Source: Hallerella sp964397425 (GTDB taxonomy: Bacteria > Fibrobacterota > Fibrobacteria > Fibrobacterales > Fibrobacteraceae). Taken from it: DNA of 37,506 nt. The stretch's first letter is position 1. Each line of letters opens with the position of its first letter. Position numbers and translations under genes: made by a program. Below are positions 29,504-37,506 of the stretch, in pieces. The DNA is taken from NCBI GenBank assembly GCA_964397425.1, contig CAYNID010000013.1, positions 1 through 37,506 on the forward strand. Reading direction: 5' to 3'. Below the pieces are notes generated by a model that was given only the letters and a program-made list of their open reading frames with translations, made no database searches and was not told the origin of the DNA.

Positions 29504-30808
29504 ATGATTTCACGAGTGAAACTTTTTGCGCTGCTCTTTAGCCTTTTTTGCCAAGGCGCTTTTGCCGCCATCGACACGATTTCCGTGGATGTGGGAATTT
29601 CCGTTTCGAATACGATGCCGGTGGGACTTCTCCCCTTTGAAATGCGGGAAAATTTCGAAGCGATTCCCGCCAAACCGGAAAAAATTTTGAAAAGCGACTT
29701 TGAACTTTCGGGGCGGTTTTCCGTTGTAGAAAGTCCGGCGTTCAAAATGATAACCTTTGTCCGTGCCGGGGCGAAGTTCTACGTGACGGGAAAAGTGGAA
29801 AAATTGGACGGTTCCCGTGTCAAGATTTCTTGTTACCTCTACGCGACACAATCAAAAGATTTGATGCTTGGCGAGGCTTATACGGTGCAACAAAAAGATG
29901 TCCGGTCGGCGCTCCACGATTTTTCGGATAAGGTCGTCAAACAGCTTTGGGGAGAATTCGGCGTCGCTTCGACGAAAATCGCCTGGGTGTCGAAAGTCGA
30001 CGGTGTCAAGCAAATTGTCGTTGCGGATTACGACGGCTACAACCGCCGCCAGTTGACGCGCGACACGACTATCAGCATGATGCCCGCCTGGACGAAAGAC
30101 AACAATGCGATTGTTTATGTCAGTTTTCGGAACGGAAAGGCGCAGCTCTTTGAACGGGAACTTTACACAAGCCGTGAACGCCGCCTATTTCCGAATCTTT
30201 CGCAAACATTCAGCCCGGCGGTGAACCCCAAAACGGGCGAGCTTCTTTTTGCCGCCATTCATGGAAATCGCACAACGCTTTACCTGGGAAATCCGCAAAC
30301 GGGCGCAAGTCAAAAAATCCTGTTTGGCCGCGCGTCGCAAGTGAGCCCCGCCTGGAGTCCTTTCGGAACGGAGATTCTTTACACAAGCGATCGCGGAGGA
30401 AGCCCGCAAATTTTTGCGATGGGCAAAGACGGGACGGATGCCCGGCGGATTACGTTCATGGGAAATTACAATGAACGGGCTTCTTGGTCGCCTGCCGGAG
30501 ACCGCATCGTTTATACCTCTATGGATGGAGGCAAAATGAACATTTACACGTGCGCCATGGATGGTTCCGACATCATACAATTGACCAGCAATGCGGGCAA
30601 CAACGAACATCCGACGTGGTCTCCGGATGGGATGCTCATCGCTTTTTCCAGTGACCGTTCCGGCTCCCATCAGATTTACATCATGCGAAAAGATGGAACA
30701 AACGTGACCCGGATAACGAATGGCGGTGACAATACGGCTCCTTCGTGGTCTTGGTATTCTCCAGAACGCCAAAAACAGATTTCTTCACAACAAAATCAAG
30801 GATGGTAG
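29504..30808 (+). CDS. tolB: TolB periplasmic beta-propeller protein
   Basis: TolB is the periplasmic partner of Pal. The 434-residue protein has a signal peptide ending AFAA, an N-terminal domain (PVGLLPFEMREN, ILKSDFELSGRFSVV), and a six-bladed propeller with the usual repeats: MPAWTKDNNAIVYVSFR, PAWSPFGTEILYTSDRGGSP, ASWSPAGDRIVYTSMDGG and HPTWSPDGMLIAFSSDRSGS. ATG 29504 was preferred to the adjoining TTG. The gene starts 45 bp after tolA, and an AT-rich segment in between could hold a secondary promoter. The stop lies 4 bp before pal. Confidence 0.93.
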   Translation: MISRVKLFALLFSLFCQGAFAAIDTISVDVGISVSNTMPVGLLPFEMRENFEAIPAKPEKILKSDFELSGRFSVVESPAFKMITFVRAGAKFYVTGKVEKLDGSRVKISCYLYATQSKDLMLGEAYTVQQKDVRSALHDFSDKVVKQLWGEFGVASTKIAWVSKVDGVKQIVVADYDGYNRRQLTRDTTISMMPAWTKDNNAIVYVSFRNGKAQLFERELYTSRERRLFPNLSQTFSPAVNPKTGELLFAAIHGNRTTLYLGNPQTGASQKILFGRASQVSPAWSPFGTEILYTSDRGGSPQIFAMGKDGTDARRITFMGNYNERASWSPAGDRIVYTSMDGGKMNIYTCAMDGSDIIQLTSNAGNNEHPTWSPDGMLIAFSSDRSGSHQIYIMRKDGTNVTRITNGGDNTAPSWSWYSPERQKQISSQQNQGW

Positions 30809-30812
30809 AACG

Positions 30813-31403
30813 ATGAAAAAAATTCTTTTTCTCGCAAGTTCCGCAATGATTGCTTTTGGACTTGTCGCATGCTCCAAGAAAAAACCGCCAGTGAACCCGG
30901 TGGTGAAAGAAGAACCTGCCGAAGCGGAAGCGGCTCCGGTGGATACGGCTGCGTTGAACAAGGCGAAAGCGGACTCCTTGGAAAAGGTGCGTCTTGAAGC
31001 GGAACGCCTCGAAGCAGAACGTCTTGAAGCGGAACGCGCCCGCGTTGAAAAATTGATTAACGCCCTGATGTCCGACGATGTGTATTTCGACTTCGACAAA
31101 TCGGAATTGACGGAAAAAGCGAAAGAAATCCTCACCCAAGTCGGCGACATTTTGCTCAAAGAACCTCGCTTCGTCATTGTCGTGGAAGGTCATACGGATG
31201 CCCGCGGCACGGAAGATTACAACATGACTTTGGGCAGTAAACGCGCCATGAAAGTCAAGGACTTTCTCTCGGCTTACGGAGTCGGTGCGGAACGGATGGA
31301 GACGATAAGCTTTGGCAAAGAGAAGCCGAAGGCCGCCGGCGATTCGGAAGAAGCCTATGCGCAAAACCGCCGCGCGAACTTCAAAGTCAATATCAAAAAG
31401 TAA
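30813..31403 (+). CDS. pal: Peptidoglycan-associated lipoprotein Pal
   Basis: Pal anchors the outer membrane to peptidoglycan. The 196-residue precursor has the lipobox LVAC with Cys20, then a charged linker containing repeats of LEAER (about residues 60-72), and a C-terminal OmpA-like domain with DVYFDFDKSELT, the peptidoglycan-binding VVEGHTDARGTEDYN and LGSKRAMKVKDFL. The repeated LEAER segment is probably a helical spacer and could vary in length between strains. It starts 4 bp after tolB. Confidence 0.94.
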   Translation: MKKILFLASSAMIAFGLVACSKKKPPVNPVVKEEPAEAEAAPVDTAALNKAKADSLEKVRLEAERLEAERLEAERARVEKLINALMSDDVYFDFDKSELTEKAKEILTQVGDILLKEPRFVIVVEGHTDARGTEDYNMTLGSKRAMKVKDFLSAYGVGAERMETISFGKEKPKAAGDSEEAYAQNRRANFKVNIKK

Positions 31404-31444
31404 TGGTTTGAAAACCGTCTGAGCGCGTTCAGCTTGAGGTCTTA

Positions 31445-32383
31445 ATGAAACGGTTTGTATTTGGTTCTATGGTCTGCGCATTCGCCTTGACCGCCTGTTC
31501 AAGCGTCACTCTCCTCCGCACAAAAGAAATGAAAGCGGTCGGGGACGATGTCAAGCAGGATGTTCAACAGGTAAAACAAAACGTCCACTCTTCGGCGGAA
31601 GAAACCCGGGCTCGCATCGATTCTTTGGAATCGGTCATTGATTCGCTCGCGCTTGTGCAGAAGCGGATGAAGGTGGAATTGGCCATGCTTTCATCCAAAC
31701 TTTCGGAGCTCAGCGACCGCAACGATAGCCATCACGAAGAATTGCTTTACCGTTTGGATTTACTTTTGGGCAAGTCCGATAAAATTCTGTCCAAAAAGGT
31801 TGTCGTGAACGGTCAAACCGTTTCAGCCCCGCAGGACAGTTCTGAAATTTCCGCGGAAAAAATGCAAACCTTGGATTCGCTCTTCAATACGGCGCGGGCG
31901 GATTATCACAAAGGCGAAATCAAGCTGGCTTATTCGGAATTCAAACAGATTTACGAAGAAGCCAAAAAAGGCCAAGTCGCCAGTGACGCCCTTTATTGGA
32001 TGGGCGTGTGCCTGGCAGATGTCAATCAGATGGACAAGGCGAAAGTAGTCTTTGGACGCGTCATCAAGGCCTTCCCGGAATCGCCCAAAACGTGCGCCTC
32101 TCTTTTCAAATTGTCGAACATAGCAGCCGCGGAAGGAGATTCAAAATTGCAAAAGCAATATTTGCAAAAGATTCTTGGCACCAAAAACTGTTCGGATTCC
32201 AACGAATTCTTGCAAGCGGCGGAATTGCTCGAAATGATTTTAGACGGAGAAACTGTGGGCGCGCCGCAGCCGGTCAAGGATTCTACGGGAAGCGCCTCGC
32301 CCGATTCCAGTGCAAGTGTCTTGCCTGCGGCGAATCTCGCGCCTCTTCCTGCTGCGGATTCCACTGCAGCCCCGGTCAAATAA
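31445..32383 (+). CDS. cpoB: CpoB-like TPR lipoprotein (YbgF)
   Basis: CpoB coordinates Tol-Pal with cell-wall synthesis at division. The 312-residue protein has the lipobox LTAC with Cys18, an N-terminal coiled coil (about residues 30-100), then tetratricopeptide repeats (about 145-250, such as FNTARADYHKGEIKLAYSEF and ALYWMGVCLADVNQMDKAKV). The C-terminus is a low-complexity Ser/Ala/Pro tail. The lipid anchor and the C-terminal tail differ from the soluble E. coli protein. GAGG precedes ATG by several bases. It is the last gene of the tol operon. Confidence 0.85.
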   Translation: MKRFVFGSMVCAFALTACSSVTLLRTKEMKAVGDDVKQDVQQVKQNVHSSAEETRARIDSLESVIDSLALVQKRMKVELAMLSSKLSELSDRNDSHHEELLYRLDLLLGKSDKILSKKVVVNGQTVSAPQDSSEISAEKMQTLDSLFNTARADYHKGEIKLAYSEFKQIYEEAKKGQVASDALYWMGVCLADVNQMDKAKVVFGRVIKAFPESPKTCASLFKLSNIAAAEGDSKLQKQYLQKILGTKNCSDSNEFLQAAELLEMILDGETVGAPQPVKDSTGSASPDSSASVLPAANLAPLPAADSTAAPVK

Positions 32384-32452
32384 TCAGGTCGGATTTGTAG
32401 CCCAATTTTTTTTAAGATGGGAATCCCTGTTTTAAAAAGAGTGGGGTTTCAC

Positions 32453-32563
32453 ATGAAAACCTTTTCTGTAATGGAGAAAATTTCGCACGGTTTTGACGGC
32501 AACGTCGAAACCGTTTTTGCTGAAGGGAATGCCTATTTGCTAAATGGAAACGTCTTTGAGTGA
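32453..32563 (+). CDS. Possible small protein of 36 residues
   Basis: The frame MKTFSVMEKISHGFDGNVET to LLNGNVFE has natural composition and a G-rich segment (GTGGGG) about 9 bp before ATG. Nothing is recognised. It may be a real small gene, a fragment, or chance. The surrounding 32384-32685 shows no other candidate. Confidence 0.3.
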   Translation: MKTFSVMEKISHGFDGNVETVFAEGNAYLLNGNVFE

Positions 32564-32685
32564 ACAAAGAGCCGTCTCGGCGCAGCGCCTCATTTGAAGC
32601 GCATCGAGCGTTCCTCTTCGCCCAAAAGGCTTGACGTTTACAGGCATTCCTTCCGGCGTTTTACGCAAAGGCCGCTTGGGATATT

Positions 32686-32713
32686 CAAAAAACGCCGATG
32701 AATATCGGCGTTT
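32686..32713 (-). terminator. Intrinsic terminator of the parE-parC operon
   Basis: AAACGCCGAT (32690-32699) and ATCGGCGTTT (32704-32713) form a perfect 10-bp stem with loop GAAT. On the minus strand the stem runs into a T6 tract. It lies 19 bp past the parC stop. Confidence 0.85.
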
Positions 32714-32731
32714 GAATTTTATCCAAGGGCG

Positions 32732-35329
32732 TTATCCAAAGAGATCCGGGGAATCGGGATCCTTTTCTTCATCGGGAAGTTCGCCGCCGTTTTCCGTTTT
32801 AATCCGGGTAAAGCGCTTGACTTTTTTCGCGGTGAATTTGCTGCCCAACGCCTTGTAAGTTTTGATGTCCGCCAATTCCGAAAGATCAAGTTCTTCTTGT
32901 TCCACTCGATGTCCGGATTGATAATCCATGACGACCCGGGCGTCTTCCGTGCTGAATAATTCAACCATCCTGGTGTCGGGATGATCCGAAAGCAAGTTGA
33001 ATTCTGTCGTGGTCGGGCAATTTTCCAAAGTGAACCGTTTGACCATGTAATTGAAATTGTCGCCTTCAAAGTACAAAACGGTGAACACCTGTTTCGGATC
33101 GTATTTTCCGAGGTAGAGGACATCGGTTCCCACCAAAACGGGGTCTTTCATTTCGTGAAGCTTTGCCATGCCGTTGCTGCGGACAGAAATCAGTTTTTCG
33201 CCTTCTTCGAAAGGACCGAGACGGTCGCCTTTCTTTTGGGTGCTGACCACTCCAGAAATGGCGTCAAAGTAAAAGACTTTGGCTCCGAGCGTACTTTCGC
33301 CGGCGCTGACCTTTTTGATGGCGCGGACGGCGTATTTGGTGACAATGTTTCCGAGGGTGTTCCGTCCCTTGATTTCGACATCGGCAAAGTTCAATTCAAA
33401 ATTGAGCTTGATGCGGGGCCGCGGTTTGAGAATGACTTTCACCACTTCGGCTTCGCCATTGGGATTTGACGAAATATAAAGAATTTTTGTCCCGGGCTTG
33501 CCCTTGCCCATGGGATAATCCTTGTTGCGGGTGACTCCGCCAACGTTGAACCGTTTGATCAGGGATGGACCGTCTTTTCCGTCCTGATAAATCACATTGT
33601 AAATGCGGCGTTCATCGTCTTTGTTGAATTTTTCAACAAGGAGAATGTCCTTGCCGACAAAATCCTTGTCCGAGACTTTGACGATTTTGTACGAACCGTC
33701 CGCTTTGAACACGATGATGTCGTCATATTCGGAAACGTCGAACAGGTATTCTTCTTTTTTCAATCCCGTGCCAATGAAACCTTCTTTGCGGTTGACAAAG
33801 AATTTTTGGTTCGCCATGGCGACATGGACCGCGTCGACTTTGCCGAATTCCGCAATTTGCGTTTTGCGTTCGCGGCCTTCTCCGTATTTCTTTTCGATGT
33901 TTTTGAAATGGGCAATCGTGTATTCGACAATGTGCTCCAGATTATTTTTGACTTCGGCGATATGATCGTCGAGCTGTTGGAGCAATTCATCGGCTTTTTT
34001 GCGGTTGAACCGCGCAATTTTCGACATGGGAAGTGACGCGAGCTTTTCAATATCGTCTTCGGTGACTTCCCGGCGCAATTTTTTCGTGAACGGCTTCAGT
34101 CCTTCATCAATCAAGCGGATCATTTCTTCGTGATCTTTCGCCTTTTTGATGACTTCGTAAATTTCCTTTTCGATGAAAATCTTTTCAAGGCTCGTCGAAT
34201 GCCATTTTTCCTGTGTATGCTTCAGGTCATTTTCGAGTTCCCACTTCAAAAGGAGCTTTGTATGGTCGACGCTGAGTTTGAGCAGTTCGGAAGTGGTGGT
34301 GAAACAAGGCTTTTTGTTGATGATGACACAAGTGCACGGGGAAAGCGACTTTTCACAATCGGTGAATGCGTAAAGGGCTTCGATCATTTTTTGCGGATCG
34401 GAACCGGGCAGCAGGTGAATGACGATTTCCACGTTCTGCGCTGTATCGTCGTCAACACGCTTGATCTTGATTTTGCCTTTGTCATTGGCGGCGACAATCG
34501 ATTCGATGAGGGAACCGGTTGTCGTACCATAAGGAATTTCCTGGATGACAAGGGTTTTGGCGTCTTGGACTTCAATTTTTGCCCGAACTTTAATGCGGCC
34601 ACCGCGCGCGCCATCGTCGTAATGGGAAACGTCGATGGTTCCTCCGGTGAAAAAGTCCGGATAAAGGGAGAACTTTTTGCCTTTGAGATAGGCGACCGCC
34701 GCTTCACAGAGCTCGTTGAAATTGTGGGGGAGGATGTACGTGGAAAGGCCAACGGCGATTCCATCGACACCTTGAGCGAGCAGCAGGGGAAATTTGGCGG
34801 GGAGGGTTACCGGTTCTTTGCGGGTGCCGTCGTAGTTGGGAACCCATTCGGTTGTTTCCGGATTGAACAAAATTTCTTGCGCAAATTGCGAAAGCCGTCC
34901 TTCGATATAACGGCCCGCAGCCGCGCCATCGCCGGTAAGCGGGTTTCCCCAGTTTCCCTGCGTATCGATAAGAAGTCCTTTTTGACCCAATCCGACAAGT
35001 GCCGTGTAAATGGAAGCGTCGCCATGAGGATGATAACGCATCGTCGCCCCGACAACGTTTGCCACTTTGATCAAATGCCCGTTGTTCATTTCGGAAAGAG
35101 TGTGCAAAATGCGCCGCTGCACGGGCTTTAAGCCATCTTCGAAATAGGGAACGGCACGGTCAAGAATCACGTAGCTGGCGTAATCCAAAAACCAGCCATC
35201 ATAAAGCTTTTCCAAATGGTTCGCGTTGGAAAGTCCTAGAATCGCCGTGTCGCTTTTCACTTCGGCTTCGGGCGCGCTCATGAACTTGTCGTTTTCTTCG
35301 CCGGGGACGTTCTTTTCCATATCGCTCAT
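32732..35329 (-). CDS. parC: DNA topoisomerase IV subunit A (gyrase/topo A family)
   Basis: The A subunit of a type IIA topoisomerase cuts and rejoins DNA. The 865 residues show YASYVILDRAVPYFEDGLKPVQRRIL, the quinolone-region MRYHPHGDASIYTALVGL, and the catalytic Tyr in AAAGRYIEGRL (near residue 141), followed by GIAVGLSTYILPHNF. The C-terminal part is a divergent beta-pinwheel-like region without a GyrA box, which together with the adjacent B subunit favours topoisomerase IV, of the kind seen in Bacteroidota. ATG 35329 follows GGAGG by 7 bp and overlaps the parE stop by one base. A second gyrA/gyrB pair elsewhere would settle the name. Confidence 0.88.
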   Translation of the reverse strand: MSDMEKNVPGEENDKFMSAPEAEVKSDTAILGLSNANHLEKLYDGWFLDYASYVILDRAVPYFEDGLKPVQRRILHTLSEMNNGHLIKVANVVGATMRYHPHGDASIYTALVGLGQKGLLIDTQGNWGNPLTGDGAAAGRYIEGRLSQFAQEILFNPETTEWVPNYDGTRKEPVTLPAKFPLLLAQGVDGIAVGLSTYILPHNFNELCEAAVAYLKGKKFSLYPDFFTGGTIDVSHYDDGARGGRIKVRAKIEVQDAKTLVIQEIPYGTTTGSLIESIVAANDKGKIKIKRVDDDTAQNVEIVIHLLPGSDPQKMIEALYAFTDCEKSLSPCTCVIINKKPCFTTTSELLKLSVDHTKLLLKWELENDLKHTQEKWHSTSLEKIFIEKEIYEVIKKAKDHEEMIRLIDEGLKPFTKKLRREVTEDDIEKLASLPMSKIARFNRKKADELLQQLDDHIAEVKNNLEHIVEYTIAHFKNIEKKYGEGRERKTQIAEFGKVDAVHVAMANQKFFVNRKEGFIGTGLKKEEYLFDVSEYDDIIVFKADGSYKIVKVSDKDFVGKDILLVEKFNKDDERRIYNVIYQDGKDGPSLIKRFNVGGVTRNKDYPMGKGKPGTKILYISSNPNGEAEVVKVILKPRPRIKLNFELNFADVEIKGRNTLGNIVTKYAVRAIKKVSAGESTLGAKVFYFDAISGVVSTQKKGDRLGPFEEGEKLISVRSNGMAKLHEMKDPVLVGTDVLYLGKYDPKQVFTVLYFEGDNFNYMVKRFTLENCPTTTEFNLLSDHPDTRMVELFSTEDARVVMDYQSGHRVEQEELDLSELADIKTYKALGSKFTAKKVKRFTRIKTENGGELPDEEKDPDSPDLFG

Positions 35330-37179
35330 TACAGTTCCTCCACCGCTTCGGCGCGCAGGTTTTGCACAATGCGGTTTTGACGTTCAGGCGTGTTTTTTCC
35401 CATGTAATATCCGAGCATCTTGCCTAGCGATGCATCTGGCGGAGAAACTACGCTTTCTAAGCGCATCGTCTCTCCGATGAATTGGCGGAATTCCTCCGGG
35501 TTGATTTCACCAAGGCCTTTGAACCGGCTGATTTCCAAATCTTTCCCAGCCAATTTTTGCGCCGCTTCGTCGCGTTCCGTTTCGTCGTAGCAGTAAAGGA
35601 CTTTGTTCTTTTTGGAATTGCGGACGCGGAATAGCGGCGTTTGCAGAATATAAAGGTGCCGCTGTTCAACCAGTTCCGGGAAAAACTGCAAAAAGAATGT
35701 CATCAGGAGCAAACGGATGTGCATGCCATCGACGTCGGCATCGGTTGCGATAATGACTTTGTCGTAGCGGAGGGAGTCCAAACCGTTTTCAATGTCGAGC
35801 GCATGCTGGAGCAGGTTGAACTCTTCGTTTTCGTAGACGACCCGTTTGGTGAGTCCGTAACTGTTCAGCGGTTTTCCGCGTAGGCTGAATACGGCTTGAT
35901 TCTGTACGTTGCGGGCTTTCGTGAGAGTCCCGGAGGCGGAATCGCCCTCGGTCAGGAAAATCATCGTTTCTTTGTGAACGGGATTTTTGGCGTCTGTCAG
36001 ATGAACTTTGCAGTCGCGGAGTTTTTTATTGTTCAGGTTCGCCTTGCGCGCCCGTTCGTTTGCCAGTTTGCGGATGCCTGCAATGTCTTTGCGTTCGCGT
36101 TCACTTTGTTGGATGCGGACGAGCAGGGCTTTTTCGGCTTCGGAATTTTTGTGCAAAAAGTTGTCCACTTCTGTGGATACAAAATCGACAATCCACGTGC
36201 GGAGAGACGGCCCACCCGGAGCAGTCGTGGTGCTGCCCAGCTTGGTTTTCGTCTGGGATTCAAAAACAGGTTCTTGAATGCGGACGGCGATAGCCGCGAT
36301 GATGCAGTTGCGGATGTCCGATGGGTCCAAATCTTTTTTGAAATGGTCGCGAACGCCTTTGACAAAACCTTCGCGGAACGCTTGCTGGTGCGTGCCGCCC
36401 TGAGTCGTATTTTGTCCGTTGACAAAGCTGAAATAATGTTCGCCGTATTGATTGCCGTGGGAAAAGGCGATTTCAATATCTTTCGTTTTTAAATGGGCGA
36501 TAGGGTAGCGGATGGTATCGTCGACGCGCCCCTTCAATAAGTCTAAAAGGCCGTTTTCGCTGGAATAGATCTTGCCGTTCATCACCAGGGTGAGTCCTGT
36601 ATTCAGGTAAGCGTAATTCCAAATTTTTTCTTCCAGATAAGCTGGGAGATAACGGTAATTTTTGTTGAAAATGGTCGGATCCGGAGAAAAGATGATTTCC
36701 GTCCCCGTCTTTTCGTCCGTTTTGCATTCGCCGAACTCTTTGACCAAAATGCCTTTGCTGAATTCGGCCCGCTTGCACTTTCCATCGCGGAAACTTTGCA
36801 CGATGAATTTGTCCGAAAGGGCGTTTACCGCTTTGGTACCGACACCGTTCAAGCCAACGGATTTTTGGAAGGCTTCGGAGTCGTATTTTCCACCCGTATT
36901 CATTTTGGAAACGCAATCGATGACTTTTCCCAAGGGAATGCCTCGACCGTAGTCCCGAACGCGGACTTCTCTGTCGTGGATTTCAATTTCAATCTTTTTG
37001 CCGGAGCCCATGACAAATTCATCAATGGAATTGTCGATGATTTCTTTGACCAAGACGTAGATGCCGTCGTCGGGGCTTTGCCCATCGCCCAACTTGCCGA
37101 TGTACATACCCGGACGCATCCGAATATGTTCGTGCCATTCAAGCGATTTGATGTTGTCTTCCGTATATTTAGCAGCCAT
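35329..37179 (-). CDS. parE: DNA topoisomerase IV subunit B (gyrase/topo B family)
   Basis: The ATPase subunit. The 616 residues hold the GHKL ATP site (EIIDNSIDEF, DYGRGIPLGKV, VGLNGVGTKAVNALS), the transducer domain (GGTHQQAFREGFVKG), and the TOPRIM domain (MIFLTEGDSASGTLTKAR, IATDADVDGMHIRLLLMTFF), then the C-terminal SRFKGLGEINPEEFRQ. The ATG at 37179 was chosen since family-like sequence (YTEDNIKSLEWHEHIRMRPG) begins just after it; the frame is open for 20 codons upstream. The ribosome binding site is weak. parE and parC overlap by one base and form an operon. Confidence 0.9.
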   Translation of the reverse strand: MAAKYTEDNIKSLEWHEHIRMRPGMYIGKLGDGQSPDDGIYVLVKEIIDNSIDEFVMGSGKKIEIEIHDREVRVRDYGRGIPLGKVIDCVSKMNTGGKYDSEAFQKSVGLNGVGTKAVNALSDKFIVQSFRDGKCKRAEFSKGILVKEFGECKTDEKTGTEIIFSPDPTIFNKNYRYLPAYLEEKIWNYAYLNTGLTLVMNGKIYSSENGLLDLLKGRVDDTIRYPIAHLKTKDIEIAFSHGNQYGEHYFSFVNGQNTTQGGTHQQAFREGFVKGVRDHFKKDLDPSDIRNCIIAAIAVRIQEPVFESQTKTKLGSTTTAPGGPSLRTWIVDFVSTEVDNFLHKNSEAEKALLVRIQQSERERKDIAGIRKLANERARKANLNNKKLRDCKVHLTDAKNPVHKETMIFLTEGDSASGTLTKARNVQNQAVFSLRGKPLNSYGLTKRVVYENEEFNLLQHALDIENGLDSLRYDKVIIATDADVDGMHIRLLLMTFFLQFFPELVEQRHLYILQTPLFRVRNSKKNKVLYCYDETERDEAAQKLAGKDLEISRFKGLGEINPEEFRQFIGETMRLESVVSPPDASLGKMLGYYMGKNTPERQNRIVQNLRAEAVEEL

Positions 37180-37471
37180 AAAGGTTAAGTCTCTTTTTTC
37201 ATGGGGCGAAAGGAACCGGTTTTCACCGGACGCGCCCAAAAGGAATAAAATTTTCCCGGATTTGGAAAGCGAACCGGAGGATGCGGTTCAAAATTTTGCT
37301 TCAAAAATAGAAAAAAACAAACTACTGCACAAGTGGATAGTTAAAAATGCCGGTTTATCCGCTATGTTGCATTGCAAAGTCCTATAACCCTCATTTCTAA
37401 TTTTCAAAAACGGTTCACCTTTGCAATCCAAACCGTGCAAATTTCAATACGATAGCAGAAAAGGCTTTGGT
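37180..37471. other. Divergent intergenic region upstream of parE
   Basis: AT-rich sequence of about 290 bp. On the minus strand TTGTGC (37327-37332) and TCTATT (37306-37311) resemble promoter boxes but with a short 15-bp spacing. I see no gene, RNA or strong hairpin. Confidence 0.4.
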
Positions 37472-37506
37472 GTGAAACCCATCAAAAAGAGTGCTCAGTT
37501 ATCAGC
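37472..37506 (+). CDS. Possible start of a new gene, cut by the window end
   Basis: GTG at 37472 opens a frame (KPIKKSAQLS) that runs out of the window without a stop. AAAAGG lies 6-11 bp upstream. It is too short to identify. Confidence 0.3.
   Translation, partial: MKPIKKSAQLS

Noticed and set aside
30990..31035. LEAER repeats in Pal as a sign of assembly error
   Set aside because: Three in-frame repeats with synonymous differences in a helical linker are normal for Pal-like lipoproteins.
1..37506. CRISPR array, rRNA or tRNA genes
   Set aside because: I found no regularly spaced short repeats, no rRNA core sequence and no tRNA-like cloverleaf with a GTTCRA-type T loop. A covariance-model scan would be needed to rule out unusual tRNAs.

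Overview
The window looks like a Fibrobacterota genome, probably Fibrobacter. The strongest sign is a TIGR02147-type protein (20880-21713), a paralogous family known mainly from Fibrobacter, next to a lipoprotein gene. The Gram-negative envelope genes and medium GC agree with this. The genus is an inference from gene content.

Layout: (1) 1-1236 is a scar: an internally deleted IS30-type transposase abuts an N-terminally truncated DNA cytosine-5 methyltransferase. (2) 1512-9381 is ordinary chromosome: transketolase, a DUF1846 protein, a SIMPL-domain protein and mltG (minus strand), a small exported protein, and murB (minus). (3) About 9400-18300 is an accessory island with no integrase and no complete phage module. 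It starts with one intact MuF (SPP1 gp7-like) protein carrying a CdiA-type nuclease-like C-terminus. After that come displaced C-terminal toxin pieces on the plus strand, each meeting a small gene on the minus strand. (4) 18419-37179 is chromosome again: a PhoB/PhoR-like two-component pair, the TIGR02147/lipoprotein pair, glgB (minus), ResB/CcsA-type cytochrome c maturation genes, a complete tolQRAB-pal-cpoB operon, and parE-parC (minus). A possible new gene begins at the right edge.

The part most worth attention is the island. I read it as a graveyard or depot of MuF polymorphic-toxin tips and their immunity genes. Toxin tips and candidate immunity genes are tail to tail, and in four cases their stop codons overlap. 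This differs from the usual same-strand toxin-then-immunity order of CDI and Rhs systems. Each immunity gene carries its own leader with a strong ribosome binding site, often with a nearby inverted repeat, so it could stay expressed after its toxin is displaced. Toxin remnants include a full ADP-ribosyltransferase (ART) tip, a second ART tail, a doubly broken tip of another type, and very short tails. The candidate immunity genes are mostly intact and several are duplicated. Mosaic direct repeats, a tandem duplication and a folE fragment show repeated recombination.

Elsewhere the genes form normal functional groups: Tol-Pal envelope constriction, cell-wall synthesis (murB, mltG), DNA decatenation (ParE/ParC), glycogen branching, cytochrome c assembly and sugar-phosphate metabolism.
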